DNA of 64,000 nt from Thiotrichaceae bacterium (GTDB lineage Bacteria; Pseudomonadota; Gammaproteobacteria; SZUA-140): positions 124,001 to 188,000 of the forward strand of contig NVTY02000079.1 of the NCBI GenBank assembly GCA_002401765.2, read 5' to 3'. Position numbers and translations under genes: made by a program. Shown piece after piece: positions 10,233 through 20,300 of the stretch. Within the stretch, counting starts at the first letter, position 1. Every line of letters starts with the position of its first letter. The notes under the pieces are model-generated. The model ran no database searches. It was not told where the DNA came from and saw only the letters and a list, made by a program, of their open reading frames with translations.

Positions 10233-10532
10233 TTAATTATCTTCGTAGCCTTCCAGTACGCTGTCCCACGACTTTCTGGTGTTGTTGTCGTCATCTTCAT
10301 AAGAAGAGCTAACGTCGTCGTCAACATCAAATGGGCCCGACCAATCATCAGGGGCATCGAGCTGTTCCGGCGCAATAGATTCCCAGGTATCCATTTCTAG
10401 TTCACCGATAGTGCCATCAAAATATTGAATTTCAATGGTGTCGTCATGCTCGTCTATTGCAACCACTTTGAATAGCAGGCTGCTGGTTGATTGATACCAG
10501 TTGCCAATTTCAGGGTCATCTTTTACTGCCAT
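10233..10532 (-). CDS. Conserved hypothetical protein (DUF6763-like)
   Basis: 'MAVKDDPEIGNWYQSTSSLLFKVVAIDEHDDTIEIQYFDGTIGELEMDTWESI' resembles this small gammaproteobacterial family. Confidence 0.65.
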   Translation of the reverse strand: MAVKDDPEIGNWYQSTSSLLFKVVAIDEHDDTIEIQYFDGTIGELEMDTWESIAPEQLDAPDDWSGPFDVDDDVSSSYEDDDNNTRKSWDSVLEGYEDN

Positions 10533-10768
10533 TTTATTTCAGCCCTCGAATGACTAAATGTTGAGTCGTTAGTGTTTTCTATGACGCTCTGGGTTACGTA
10601 TCGGCTTTTGAGTGATATCCTTTAGAAGCTAGAGACGCGCGTATTTTTTAAATTTTATTTAAAAAACAATGAGCTAGCGAGTTTATTGGCATTGTTTAGT
10701 GTGAAATTATAAGCTTAAATCACAACGTTTAAATGATAGGCTGGCAATGTTGAGAGCGCAAAATATTG

Positions 10769-11410
10769 ATGGTAATTAAAAAAAATGTGTTTGATGCTCG
10801 TTGTCGGCGTTGCTCAAGATTAGTGGCTTTTCTGACGCAAAGCCGCGAAAATTATCCCGCTTACTATGCGGCACCAGTTGCTGCATTTGGCGATGAAACT
10901 CCAGCCTTGTTGATAGTGGGGCTCGCGCCTGGCATGCATGGCGCTAATGCGACTGGGCGCCCTTTTACCGGCGATCAGTCGGGAGCGATGCTCTTTGAAA
11001 CATTATACAAATATGGCTTTAGCAGTGCGCCGAGTTCTTTGGCGAGTGATGATGGGTTGCAGTTGTTTAACTGCCGTATTACCAATGCGGTAAAGTGCCT
11101 TCCACCGCAAAACAAGCCGACGACGGCTGAAATCAAAAATTGCAGTACTTATCTTGCCGCTGAATTACAAGCGCTCAAGCAAGGTAGCGTGGTGATTGCG
11201 CTTGGCTCAATTGCTCATGCCGCTGTATTGCGTGCCTTTGAGATGAAGTTAACCGCCTGTAAATTTGGCCATGGTGAAGAGCACAAATTACCAGGTGCAT
11301 TAACGATGATCGATTCTTATCACTGTAGTCGCTACAACACGCAAACCAGGCGTCTCACTGAATCGATGTTTCACGCTGTCTTTTTACGCGCAAAAGAATT
11401 AATCACATAA
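10769..11410 (+). CDS. Uracil-DNA glycosylase, family 5 (UDGb)-like
   Basis: N-terminal Cys cluster CRRCSRL, 'LLIVGLAPGMHGANATGRPFTGDQSGAMLFETLYKYGF', 'CLPPQNKPTTAEIKNC'; start may be TTG 10766. Confidence 0.85.
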   Translation: MVIKKNVFDARCRRCSRLVAFLTQSRENYPAYYAAPVAAFGDETPALLIVGLAPGMHGANATGRPFTGDQSGAMLFETLYKYGFSSAPSSLASDDGLQLFNCRITNAVKCLPPQNKPTTAEIKNCSTYLAAELQALKQGSVVIALGSIAHAAVLRAFEMKLTACKFGHGEEHKLPGALTMIDSYHCSRYNTQTRRLTESMFHAVFLRAKELIT

Positions 11411-13278
11411 TGACTGGGATGGATATCGACAGCATCAACGGGGCTAATCGCGCTGAATTTGAGGTTAAAGAATTTCTGCAAGGGTTGCCGGAAACCCCGG
11501 GTGTCTATCGTATGTTTAATGCGCGTGATGAGGTTATTTATGTCGGCAAGGCGCGTAACCTGAAGAAGCGTGTTTCAAGTTACTTTAGTCGAGCCGATGG
11601 TTCGCCAAAGACACGAGCCTTGGTCACTCACATCCACCATATCGAGGTGACCACGACTCACACTGAGACTGAGGCGCTGATTCTTGAAAACAACCTGATT
11701 AAACAGCATAAGCCTCGTTACAACGTACTGCTGCGTGATGATAAAAGCTATCCGTATATATTTCTCTCAACCACGCAGGAGTACCCGCGGCTTAGTTTGC
11801 AGCGGGGTGCTCGCAAACAGAAAGGGCGTTATTTTGGCCCTTACCCCAATGCAGGGGCTGTGCGGGAGACCTTAAATTTATTGCAGAAATTGTTTCTCAT
11901 TCGTCAATGTGAGGACAGCTTTTTTAGCAATCGTTCGCGCCCTTGTCTGCAATACCAGATTAAGCGTTGTAGTGCGCCCTGTACGAAGCGTATCACTGAG
12001 GCTGCGTATGCTGACGATGTACGGCTTGCGGCAATGTTTCTTGATGGCAAGAACCATCATGTGATTGATGAGCTGGTGGATAAGATGGCGCAAGCTGCAG
12101 AGCAATTGGCCTATGAGAAGGCGGCCCAATTCAGAAATCAAATTGCGGCGTTACGCACTATTCAGGAAAAGCAGTATGTCAGTAGTGATAAAGGCAATAT
12201 CGACGTGGTGAGTGCGGTGACTCAAAATGGCATCGGTTGTGTTGAGGTTTTTTATATTCGTGATGGCCATAACTTGGGTAATAAAAGTTTTTTCCCGCGC
12301 CATACCCATAATGCAACGGCCGAAGAGATACTGGCAGCATTTTTACCGCAGTTTTACCTTGGAAAGGCGGGCGCGACTGAAATTCCATCACAGGTCATTA
12401 TCAATCACCCATTGGATGACGTTGAAGTGCTGAAAGCCGTATTGAGTGAAGCGGCAGGTAGGCAGGTGGCAGTGACCAGCCGTGTGCGAGCAGAACGGAG
12501 TCGCTGGCTTTCCATGGCCACTGCAAATGCTGAGCAAAACCTTGCGCGTTACATCAATACCAAAAGTAATATTATGCAGCGTTTTATTGCGTTGCAGGAA
12601 GTGTTGCAGATGGATAGCCCGCAGCAGCGAATGGAGTGTTTTGATATCAGTCATACCTCCGGTGAGCATACGGTGGCATCGTGTGTGGTGTTTAATCAGG
12701 AAGGCCCGCTTAAATCAGATTATCGTCGTTTTAATATTGAAGGAATTACCGGCGGGGATGATTACGCCGCAATGAGCCAGGCCTTAATGCGACGTTATAC
12801 TAGGCTGAAAAAAGGGGAAGGGCGGTTGCCAGATATTTTGTTTATCGATGGCGGCAAAGGGCAGGTGCGTGAGGCTGAGAAGGTACTGGAAGAATTGCAG
12901 GTTAGTGGCGTTAGCTTAATTGGCATTGCAAAAGGGCGTGCGCGCAAGGCGGGGGAAGAGACGCTCTATTTTTCTGAGAGCGGTATCGAGATTAATTTGC
13001 CAGCGGATTCGCCTGCGCTTCATTTGATTCAGCAAATCAGAGACGAGGCGCATCGTTTTGCGATAACAGGGCACCGCGCAAGGCGTGCAAAGGCGCAAAA
13101 GACCTCGGTACTTGAGGGCGTTGCCGGTGTGGGCGCGAAGCGTCGTCGCCAATTATTGCAGCAGTTTGGTGGCTTGCAAGGGGTGGCGCGTGCGGGTGTT
13201 GAGGATTTAGCCAGTATAAAAGGCATTAGTGGCGAACTTGCACAGCGGATTTATGATATCTTTCATGCGGGCAAATGA
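11410..13278 (+). CDS. uvrC: Excinuclease ABC subunit C
   Basis: GIY-YIG domain 'PETPGVYRMFNARDEVIYVGKARNLKKRV'; UvrBC domain; C-terminal HhH; full length. Confidence 0.98.
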   Translation: MTGMDIDSINGANRAEFEVKEFLQGLPETPGVYRMFNARDEVIYVGKARNLKKRVSSYFSRADGSPKTRALVTHIHHIEVTTTHTETEALILENNLIKQHKPRYNVLLRDDKSYPYIFLSTTQEYPRLSLQRGARKQKGRYFGPYPNAGAVRETLNLLQKLFLIRQCEDSFFSNRSRPCLQYQIKRCSAPCTKRITEAAYADDVRLAAMFLDGKNHHVIDELVDKMAQAAEQLAYEKAAQFRNQIAALRTIQEKQYVSSDKGNIDVVSAVTQNGIGCVEVFYIRDGHNLGNKSFFPRHTHNATAEEILAAFLPQFYLGKAGATEIPSQVIINHPLDDVEVLKAVLSEAAGRQVAVTSRVRAERSRWLSMATANAEQNLARYINTKSNIMQRFIALQEVLQMDSPQQRMECFDISHTSGEHTVASCVVFNQEGPLKSDYRRFNIEGITGGDDYAAMSQALMRRYTRLKKGEGRLPDILFIDGGKGQVREAEKVLEELQVSGVSLIGIAKGRARKAGEETLYFSESGIEINLPADSPALHLIQQIRDEAHRFAITGHRARRAKAQKTSVLEGVAGVGAKRRRQLLQQFGGLQGVARAGVEDLASIKGISGELAQRIYDIFHAGK

Positions 13279-13342
13279 GTGGGTAGATCAAACTCATTTT
13301 TAATCGCCCATTATTTTTAGTATTGGGAGCAAACAGGCAGTG

Positions 13343-13897
13343 ATGACTACGGCAACAAGCCTCACCTTTCTCAGGATCGCCTTGATTCCTGTGTTCGTGG
13401 CGTTCTTTTATCTGCCGGTCAGCTGGTCGAATATCGCGGTTACTGCTATTTTTAGTATTGCAGCCATTACGGACTGGCTTGACGGTTACCTTGCCCGTAA
13501 GATGAATCAGACCTCGGCCTTTGGTGCCTTTTTAGATCCGGTGGCAGATAAACTAATGGTTGCTGCAGCATTGGTGCTTCTGGTTGAAGTCAGTGCGACT
13601 GCCTGGATGGCGGTTCCTGCGGTGATCATCATTGGGCGTGAAATCGCGGTCTCAGCCTTGCGAGAGTGGATGGCGGAAATCGGGCAAGGGAATCTTGTTG
13701 CGGTTAATATGTGGGGCAAAGTTAAAACCGCTGCACAGATTACGGCGATTATATTATTGCTGTATCGCGAGCCACTATTCGGCGTGATTCCAACGGAAAT
13801 GTTGGGCTACATTGCACTGTATATTGCGGCAGCCCTGACGTTGTGGTCAATGTGGGAATATCTGCGCAAGGCGTGGCCGATACTGCGTGATGCATAA
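13343..13897 (+). CDS. pgsA: CDP-diacylglycerol--glycerol-3-phosphate 3-phosphatidyltransferase
   Basis: CDP-alcohol phosphatidyltransferase motif 'DWLDGYLARKMNQTSAFGAFLDPVADK'; uvrC-pgsA order. Confidence 0.97.
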   Translation: MTTATSLTFLRIALIPVFVAFFYLPVSWSNIAVTAIFSIAAITDWLDGYLARKMNQTSAFGAFLDPVADKLMVAAALVLLVEVSATAWMAVPAVIIIGREIAVSALREWMAEIGQGNLVAVNMWGKVKTAAQITAIILLLYREPLFGVIPTEMLGYIALYIAAALTLWSMWEYLRKAWPILRDA

Positions 13898-13985
13898 GGT
13901 TAACTACTGGAACATATTAGGTTTTTTTAGGTCAAAGGCTTGACACTGGTAGGTAAACCCGTACAATACGTGTCTTGTTTGAAGG

Positions 13986-14061
13986 GCGGGAATAGCTCAG
14001 TTGGTAGAGCACAACCTTGCCAAGGTTGGGGTCGCGAGTTCGAATCTCGTTTCCCGCTCCA
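13986..14061 (+). tRNA. tRNA-Gly (GCC)
   Basis: Cloverleaf GCGGGAA...TTCCCGC-T-CCA, anticodon loop TTGCCAA, T-loop GTTCGAATC. Confidence 0.96.
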
Positions 14062-14142
14062 AATTATTTGTATATCTGTATTGAATTCTCTAAAATCCCC
14101 TTGAGCAAATTGTTGAGTTAAGGTGTGATTGAGTACCATCCC

Positions 14143-14216
14143 GGCTGGGTGGCAGAGTGGTTATGCAGCGGCCTGCAAAGCCGTGGACGGCGGTTCGATT
14201 CCGCCCTCAGCCTCCA
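14143..14216 (+). tRNA. tRNA-Cys (GCA)
   Basis: GGCTGGG...CTCAGCC-T-CCA; anticodon loop CTGCAAA; encoded CCA. Confidence 0.95.
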
Positions 14217-14230
14217 TTTAAGTCCCACTT

Positions 14231-14317
14231 GCCCAGGTGGTGAAATTGGTAGACACAAGGGACTTAAAATCCCTCGGCTTCACGGCCGTGCCGGTTCGAT
14301 TCCGGCCCTGGGCACCA
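14231..14317 (+). tRNA. tRNA-Leu (TAA)
   Basis: GCCCAGG...CCTGGGC-A-CCA; anticodon loop CTTAAAA; long variable arm. Confidence 0.96.
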
Positions 14318-14329
14318 TTATGATCATTC

Positions 14330-15230
14330 TAAGGTGTCCTAATACATCTGATCTGGCAAGACTTTTCCGGACAAGAAATTATACAGCTTTTCGGCGCGCT
14401 TCCTCGTACCCATAGGGCGATTGATAGTCGATTGTTGAATCACTTCGCTGCCGATTATAAAGTACTTCAATATATTCAAAAATCTCGGCACGGTTTACGC
14501 TTCCATGTCGCCATCATGAGGGCATCGTTTGCCAGCGGTGCATTGATCCGCTCTAACATCACCCACCCCACAACAGCTCTAGAGTAGAAATCTATCAATA
14601 CCGCCAGATAGAGCCATCATTCATCTGCCGGGATATAGGTGATATCGCTTGCATACACGGTATCAGGTTGATTCACCTTAAAGTTCCTTTGCAGTAAGTT
14701 TGGGGCGACTGGACGGCCATGTTTTGAGTTAGTGGCTGTTTTGAACTTCTTTTTACTCTTACTCTCAACGCCGACTTGCTTCATGATTCGTCGCGTACGG
14801 GCGCGGCTAATTTTTTCTCTTTCATCAATAAGCGCACGCTGAATTCGTCTCGCCCCGTAGGTCTATCGTCTTCTCTTATGGACCTTCCTAACCGTGCCCC
14901 CTCTTTTCTGCTTGCAGGCTCTTTGGCTGTCTCAGCCAGTCATAGTAGGCGCTACGTGATACCTCAATCACTCGACACATCAGGCTAATGGTGAACACAC
15001 CCTGATGTTTCTCAATGAAGGCGTACTTTACGAGCTTTCCTTCGCAAAATACGCCGTCGATTTTTTAAGATATCACGCCTCACCGCAAGCTTTACCGCCG
15101 ACTCTTTGAAATCTGAATGTATAGTGATGCTGTTGCTTTGCTCATCGCGACACACTCTCCTCGTTAACCCTCATGAATACTTCAGGGTGTGTGTTCGGGC
15201 TAGTCGAGCCACTTCACTTTAGACTGGATT
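14330..15230 (-). mobile_element. Decayed IS3-family insertion sequence remnant (orfA/orfB on minus strand)
   Basis: Reverse-strand fragments with stops and frameshifts: 'KYAFIEKHQGVFTISLMCRVIEVSRSAYYDWLRQ', '[45 protein letters not shown]', 'SAAK-FNNRLSIALWVRGS'; IS3 OrfB integrase-core motifs; exact termini not determined. Confidence 0.85.
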
Positions 15231-15573
15231 CCGTTTAGAAGCACAACGGGATGACGCAACTAACTAACCAGAGACCTAGCTTAAGCAGCCATGCATCCAT
15301 CTGATTATTCGTATTTCATTTGATTCATATGAATATTTATTAAAATAGATTAGGTGAATCACATCACATAACAGGCATTTAAATGGTAGATGTGCTGATA
15401 TTTTAGCTATTATTGGCACCATAGATATTGGACCCAATGAGTTTTCCTGATGAACTCATTCACTATTTATTGAACAAATAACGTCTCTCAAAACACTGCC
15501 GTTAAGGTATCAAATGGTGTTGCATGTTTAAACGTTACCCTCTCAACCCGTCAACTTAGTGCACATATAGGCC

Positions 15574-17226
15574 ATGAACAAAAGATTGATAAAACTCACC
15601 CATCGCCTGCTCATTCTCAGCGGCATCATCTTCCTTGCTGGTTGTAATACGCTGCAAACACAACCGAGTGCCATTGAAAATCAGAGCCCCACCCAATCCC
15701 ATATATTCCCCTTCTACAAGGAAGCACTAAAGATGGGGTTAACTGAGTTCGATAGAAAAAACTATGGCAAAACAATTGATATTCTACTGCCATTGGCAGA
15801 GCTAGGAAATTTAACTGCCCAGTTAAATCTCGCTGCGGCCTATGAGCTTCACACTCCAGCCGATGATCATGAAGCGGTGAAGTGGTACATGAAAACAGCT
15901 AAAAAGGGCAACCCTGATGCGTTTAACGCCTTAGGACTGATGTATGAAAGTGGTAGAGGCGTCATTAAAAATAACGATGAGGCGATTGAATGGTTTCAGC
16001 TGGGCGCAGAGCAAGGAGATTCAGAGGCGCTGTTTAATCTTGGCCGTCACTATCAACAACGGCCCGGTGCAGAACAGGATTATGCGACGGCAATTCAGTG
16101 GTACATGAAGGCAGCCTCCAGTGGCCACCCCCTGGCAACTCATCAATTAGCCACGTTCTATGCACATGGCGTTGGCGGGCTTGAGGTCAATCAAAAACTA
16201 GCGCTAGATCTTTACCATGCAGCCGCGGCATTAAACGTACCTGAGTCACACTATGAAATCGGTGTTTATTATAAAACCGGTTTGGCGGTCATTAAAAACC
16301 AGTCGACTGCAGCTAAGTGGTTTCAAAGTGGCGCTGAGCTAGGCTCAGCAAGTGCACAGGCTGCACTTGGTGATCTTTACTGGCAAAAAGAAGCGCTAAA
16401 GATGGGGCTAACTGAGCTCGATAGGAGAAACTATGGCACAACAATTGATATTTTACTGCCATTGGCAGAGCTAGGGAATTTAACTGCCCAGTTAAAGCTC
16501 GCTGCGGCCTATGAACTTCACACACCAGCTGATGATCATGAAGCGCTTAAATGGTACATGAAAACAGCTAAAAAGGATAACGTTGATGCGTTTAACGCCT
16601 TAGGGCTGATGTATGAAAGTGGCAGGGGCGTCATTAAAAATAACGATGAGGCGATCGAATGGTTTCAGCTGGGCGCAGAGCAAGGGGATTCAGAGGCGCT
16701 GTTTAATCTTGGCCGTCACTATCAACAACGGCCCGCTGCAGAACAGGATTATGCGACGGCAATTCAGTGGTACATGAAGGCTGCCGCCAGCGGGCACCCC
16801 CTGGCAACTCATCAATTAGCCACGTTTTATGCACAAGGCATTGGTGGGCTTGAGGTCAATCAAGCACTGGCGCTAGAGCTGTACCATACAGCAGCGGCGT
16901 TAAACGCCCCTGAGTCACACTATGAAATCGGTGTTTATTACAATACCGGTGTGGCGGTCATTAAAAATCAGTCAACAGCAGCTAAGTGGTTTCAAAGTGG
17001 CGCGATGCTAGGCTCAGCAAATGCACAGGTTGCACTTGGCGATCTTTACTGGCAAGGGGAAGGCGTTCTGAGAAACAGTGATCAAGCAATGAGATGGTAC
17101 GTCAGCAGTGCAGAGCAAGGACATAAGGTGGGCCAACAAAAGCTTGCCAATGCGTATCAACAGCTTGACACGCAATATGACCTTGCCAATGCAGTACCAT
17201 GGGAAAATAAACTGGCTGAACAATAG
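15574..17226 (+). CDS. Sel1-repeat lipoprotein with internal tandem duplication
   Basis: Lipobox FLAGC; multiple Sel1 motifs 'DAFNALGLMYESGRGVIKNNDEAIEWFQLGAEQGD'. Confidence 0.9.
   Translation: MNKRLIKLTHRLLILSGIIFLAGCNTLQTQPSAIENQSPTQSHIFPFYKEALKMGLTEFDRKNYGKTIDILLPLAELGNLTAQLNLAAAYELHTPADDHEAVKWYMKTAKKGNPDAFNALGLMYESGRGVIKNNDEAIEWFQLGAEQGDSEALFNLGRHYQQRPGAEQDYATAIQWYMKAASSGHPLATHQLATFYAHGVGGLEVNQKLALDLYHAAAALNVPESHYEIGVYYKTGLAVIKNQSTAAKWFQSGAELGSASAQAALGDLYWQKEALKMGLTELDRRNYGTTIDILLPLAELGNLTAQLKLAAAYELHTPADDHEALKWYMKTAKKDNVDAFNALGLMYESGRGVIKNNDEAIEWFQLGAEQGDSEALFNLGRHYQQRPAAEQDYATAIQWYMKAAASGHPLATHQLATFYAQGIGGLEVNQALALELYHTAAALNAPESHYEIGVYYNTGVAVIKNQSTAAKWFQSGAMLGSANAQVALGDLYWQGEGVLRNSDQAMRWYVSSAEQGHKVGQQKLANAYQQLDTQYDLANAVPWENKLAEQ
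15718..17055 (+). repeat. Two tandem copies of a 669-bp (223-codon) unit inside the Sel1 gene
   Basis: gaagcactaaagatgggg at 15721 recurs as gaagcgctaaagatgggg at 16390; the unit 'KEALKMGLTE...ALGDLYWQ' is repeated nearly verbatim. Confidence 0.93.
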
Positions 17227-17353
17227 AGCAGGCCATCCAATGGCCTTCATTGCTGATTAGTCGTAAATGCCTAACCAGCTGCTTGTGTTGAATAAGTGGC
17301 GCCCATTCTAGCGCCTAAATTGCTTGATGGCGGGCCAAATTAGGGCTGGTGTA

Positions 17354-17563
17354 TTATGTGAATTCTAAACGATCTACCACGTTTGAAGAGTCATAGAAGT
17401 GTTGTAATGAATGGGGCAGCTCAAGGTTAATTTCGATTGCTCGTTTTATTGCCTTAAAGTGAGTGCTAGCCTGATATTCAAACTCATTAGCTATTTTTTC
17501 ATGCTCCCACCGCTGGGTAATATTAAACAATAAAAGTGCCCCTGTTATTCCCAATAATAGCAT
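17354..17563 (-). pseudogene. Fragment of a CHASE-domain sensor protein (N-terminal part only)
   Basis: TM segment followed by 'FEYQASTHFKAIKRAIEINLELPHSLQHFYDSSNVVDRLEF', typical of CHASE domain starts, then stop; no downstream signalling domain. Confidence 0.65.
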
Positions 17564-17862
17564 AAGCCAAAGCCCGTATTCTCGGTGTTTAATGCTCGCT
17601 TTTATGAGTCTTTGAGGGCGAGGTTATCAAGCAGGTGTCGCTATTAAGCTTTGCCAGTCGTTCTTTGCCCATAGACGTGAGCGAGCATTTCATTTTGAAT
17701 TTACCAAACCAGTCAACGGATAGTGAGGGTTCTTTTCATTAGAGGCAGCCTTTTTCTATTCTGAATTTCAGTGGGCCATCATGATTGGCTGTTGGATCCA
17801 GAAAAGTTGCCTATCACCATATATACCCGCTCATCTGCGAGCTGGCATATATGGCGCTAATG

Positions 17863-18240
17863 TTAATGCATGCCATGCAGTTTATGTTTATCCGCAGAGC
17901 TCGCTTTATGACTAAGGTTTAGCAGGATGTTCGCTAGGTCACGCTCATTTTCAGATGCATTGCCATCATTAGTAATTTTTTTAAGCTTAGGTTTGTCGGC
18001 GCCACTAATCGAGTGATCAATATTCACCATTGCCTGTGCTAACGTACGTACATTTGCTGATGCATGGCTATCACTGGCAATCGTTTTAAGTTGTTTCTTT
18101 TCTGCGCTACTAGGATAGTGATTAAGCCCTGCGAGGATTGAGGCCATCGTTTTGATCTCGCTGTGCCCTTTACCCGCGATCACGCCGTGACTGACAAATG
18201 TCATTATAAAAGCTAAGGATAAGCCCAGTATTTTCACCAT
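17863..18240 (-). CDS. Small exported protein made of three ~35-aa repeats
   Basis: Signal peptide MVKILGLSLAFIMTFVSHGVIAG then 'HYPSSAEKKQLKTIASDSHASANVRTLA', 'HSISGADKPKLKKITNDGNASENERDLA', 'HKASSADKHKL'. Confidence 0.7.
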   Translation of the reverse strand: MVKILGLSLAFIMTFVSHGVIAGKGHSEIKTMASILAGLNHYPSSAEKKQLKTIASDSHASANVRTLAQAMVNIDHSISGADKPKLKKITNDGNASENERDLANILLNLSHKASSADKHKLHGMH

Positions 18241-18956
18241 GATTGAAATCCCCCTCGTGATTAAGAATGATTGGTTGTCTAAAGACTCACTATAGCGCTT
18301 GAATTAGGTTTTGGGAATGTGTTTGTAGTCTTGGACTATCATGCCATTAATTTAAATGATTTACCGCATCATCACCAGGGAAATCCGATATCAGAACCTT
18401 TTTCTTCGACCCATAATTTAATGGCCTCTTTTAATACCTCATCGATAGATTGGGTGAGTAAGGATGGTATCTAATTATTCTTTGATCTGCATCAAACGTG
18501 TCTTTAAGAAGTTGATCATTTTTTGTAATGCACTCCATGACTTGTGCGCGGCCACCTTTCATCGCATACCCAATATGGGTGATGACGAGTGTTCGCATCG
18601 TAACGGTTTCACACATCTGGCTCCAGCCAAAATCTGGGTGAGAGGTGCCGAGAGTGTGCTCTCTGATGCTTTCAGCATAGGCGCTTCTTTTCTGCTGTGC
18701 ATGGCGGGGCTTTCATCAGCCCTATCGGCGGCGTCCGTTTATAGCCGATAAGACGAGCGGGGCTGCCAAGTGCACTTAAATACTCGATTTTTACCACATC
18801 GATCGGTTTGATCCGCTATAATCGGGTGCTTTATGCGGTGGTTTCGCTGCTCTTGTTGTGATAAAAGTTATCAGGTTGTGGTAAAAGCAGGGGGCGGTGC
18901 GATTAGTGCTGTTTTAGTTAATTTTTTATATTTTTGGCTTGAGTAGGATGGTTTTA

Positions 18957-20207
18957 ATGAGTGATGCTGCGTTAGGGATCGATTTTACACTGGGTTATTA
19001 CAGTAGCGACCGCAAAACAGGTAAGGTTTGCGTGGTTAAGCGTCGCAATGGCGAGGTCAGTATTAACTGTCTTGGTGTGGAGCCTGACAGTGGTCTTGAA
19101 AAGGCTTTAAAACCGATTTTTGTCGGTTTGACCGAGGAACATCGTTTTATTTTGCTAGACCCGGAAACAAAATCGATCCGTATTCAGACTAACTTTCCCA
19201 TCGATGCCTTTCCTGCTCATATTTATAGTGATCCGAATGCCAATCGTGACTGGTTTATGAATGATGGTGATAAAGAGACTGGGAACGACACGGTGAACTG
19301 CGGCGATCAAGGCTCATCGGTTACGGTGATCGAAAATACAGCGAGTGCCTCGGCTAAGCATCTGGCCACTATCTGTATTGGTCGAGGCCACCATCAGGCC
19401 AATTTCGCATATCCTTCTGAAGACGCGCCTAATGTCCCGCATACCACTTACATCAGTAATTTAAAAGATGGAACGGTTTCTGCTATTGGTAATAACCCCA
19501 ACAATGAAGAGACCTACCTTAAGGTTATTGCCACCATTGACCTGTGCGAGGCAGATAAAGAGAAGGATGGGTGCACAGAAGCGCCTTGCAATGCCTTTCC
19601 TCATGGCTTGGTCTACTCAAGGGTCTCTGGCAAACTGTATAACCTGAATAACGGTTATGGCAGCATCGCGGTGATTGATCCGCTGACGAATAAAATTGAA
19701 GAGCATATTGAATTTAAAGGGCACAGCAATCTGTTTGCGACACCTTGCGGGCGATTTATCTTTGGGCGTGGAGCGGATCGCAAGTCTAACCCTGAGCATG
19801 TCATTGCAAAATTGACCGTGATGGATGCTGGCACGCATGTGGTGCTGGATTCGATCAACCTGCCAGACATCTACATCAGTAAATATTATTTTAATCGTGA
19901 TGGCAGTAAGCTGTATTTGACCACCAGCAGTTCGGGTAGTCCAGAACAGGTGGCAAACCTCAAGAGTGATGCGTTGCTGGTGTTTGATCTGAATGGATTG
20001 CCGAAGATTAAACTATCAAAAGAACTGGCGTTGGGCACCTCTTCTGGATCACTTGCATTTCATGGTGAAGATGAGGCGACGCAACTGGTTTTTTCATCTA
20101 ATTCTGCCACGGGCACATTAGTGGTTATCGATGGCGACAGTGATGAGCTGATTGAATCGCTGAAAGTAACCGAGGGTGTGTCCCACTCTCGCGTATGGTT
20201 GGCTTGA
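18957..20207 (+). CDS. Beta-propeller (YncE-like) protein of unknown function
   Basis: Repeats such as 'HGLVYSRVSGKLYNLNNGYGSIAVIDPLTNKIEEHIEF' and 'YYFNRDGSKLYLTTSSSGSPEQV..LLVFDLNG'; no signal peptide evident; start could be 18939. Confidence 0.7.
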   Translation: MSDAALGIDFTLGYYSSDRKTGKVCVVKRRNGEVSINCLGVEPDSGLEKALKPIFVGLTEEHRFILLDPETKSIRIQTNFPIDAFPAHIYSDPNANRDWFMNDGDKETGNDTVNCGDQGSSVTVIENTASASAKHLATICIGRGHHQANFAYPSEDAPNVPHTTYISNLKDGTVSAIGNNPNNEETYLKVIATIDLCEADKEKDGCTEAPCNAFPHGLVYSRVSGKLYNLNNGYGSIAVIDPLTNKIEEHIEFKGHSNLFATPCGRFIFGRGADRKSNPEHVIAKLTVMDAGTHVVLDSINLPDIYISKYYFNRDGSKLYLTTSSSGSPEQVANLKSDALLVFDLNGLPKIKLSKELALGTSSGSLAFHGEDEATQLVFSSNSATGTLVVIDGDSDELIESLKVTEGVSHSRVWLA

Positions 20208-20300
20208 TTTATTTTAAATTGTTTTGCCTGGTCTGTTCCGATTTGCCTGCTTGAAATCGCGTTTCAGATGTTTTTTTATAATGATTGGTGATAAAAAATT

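Noticed and set aside
14776-14988. 70-aa plus-strand ORF
   Set aside because: Lies within the IS3-family remnant, whose coding sense is the minus strand
14231-15300. Intact genomic island with att sites at tRNA-Leu
   Set aside because: No integrase gene and no repeated tRNA 3' end found by eye; only a decayed segment can be supported
15436-15460. Inverted repeat AATGAGTT-9nt-AACTCATT upstream of the Sel1 gene
   Set aside because: Real but short and AT-rich, with no T-run or second copy; not enough to call a regulatory element
18464-18751. 95-aa plus-strand ORF
   Set aside because: Overlaps a better minus-strand remnant and has no recognisable domain or ribosome-binding site
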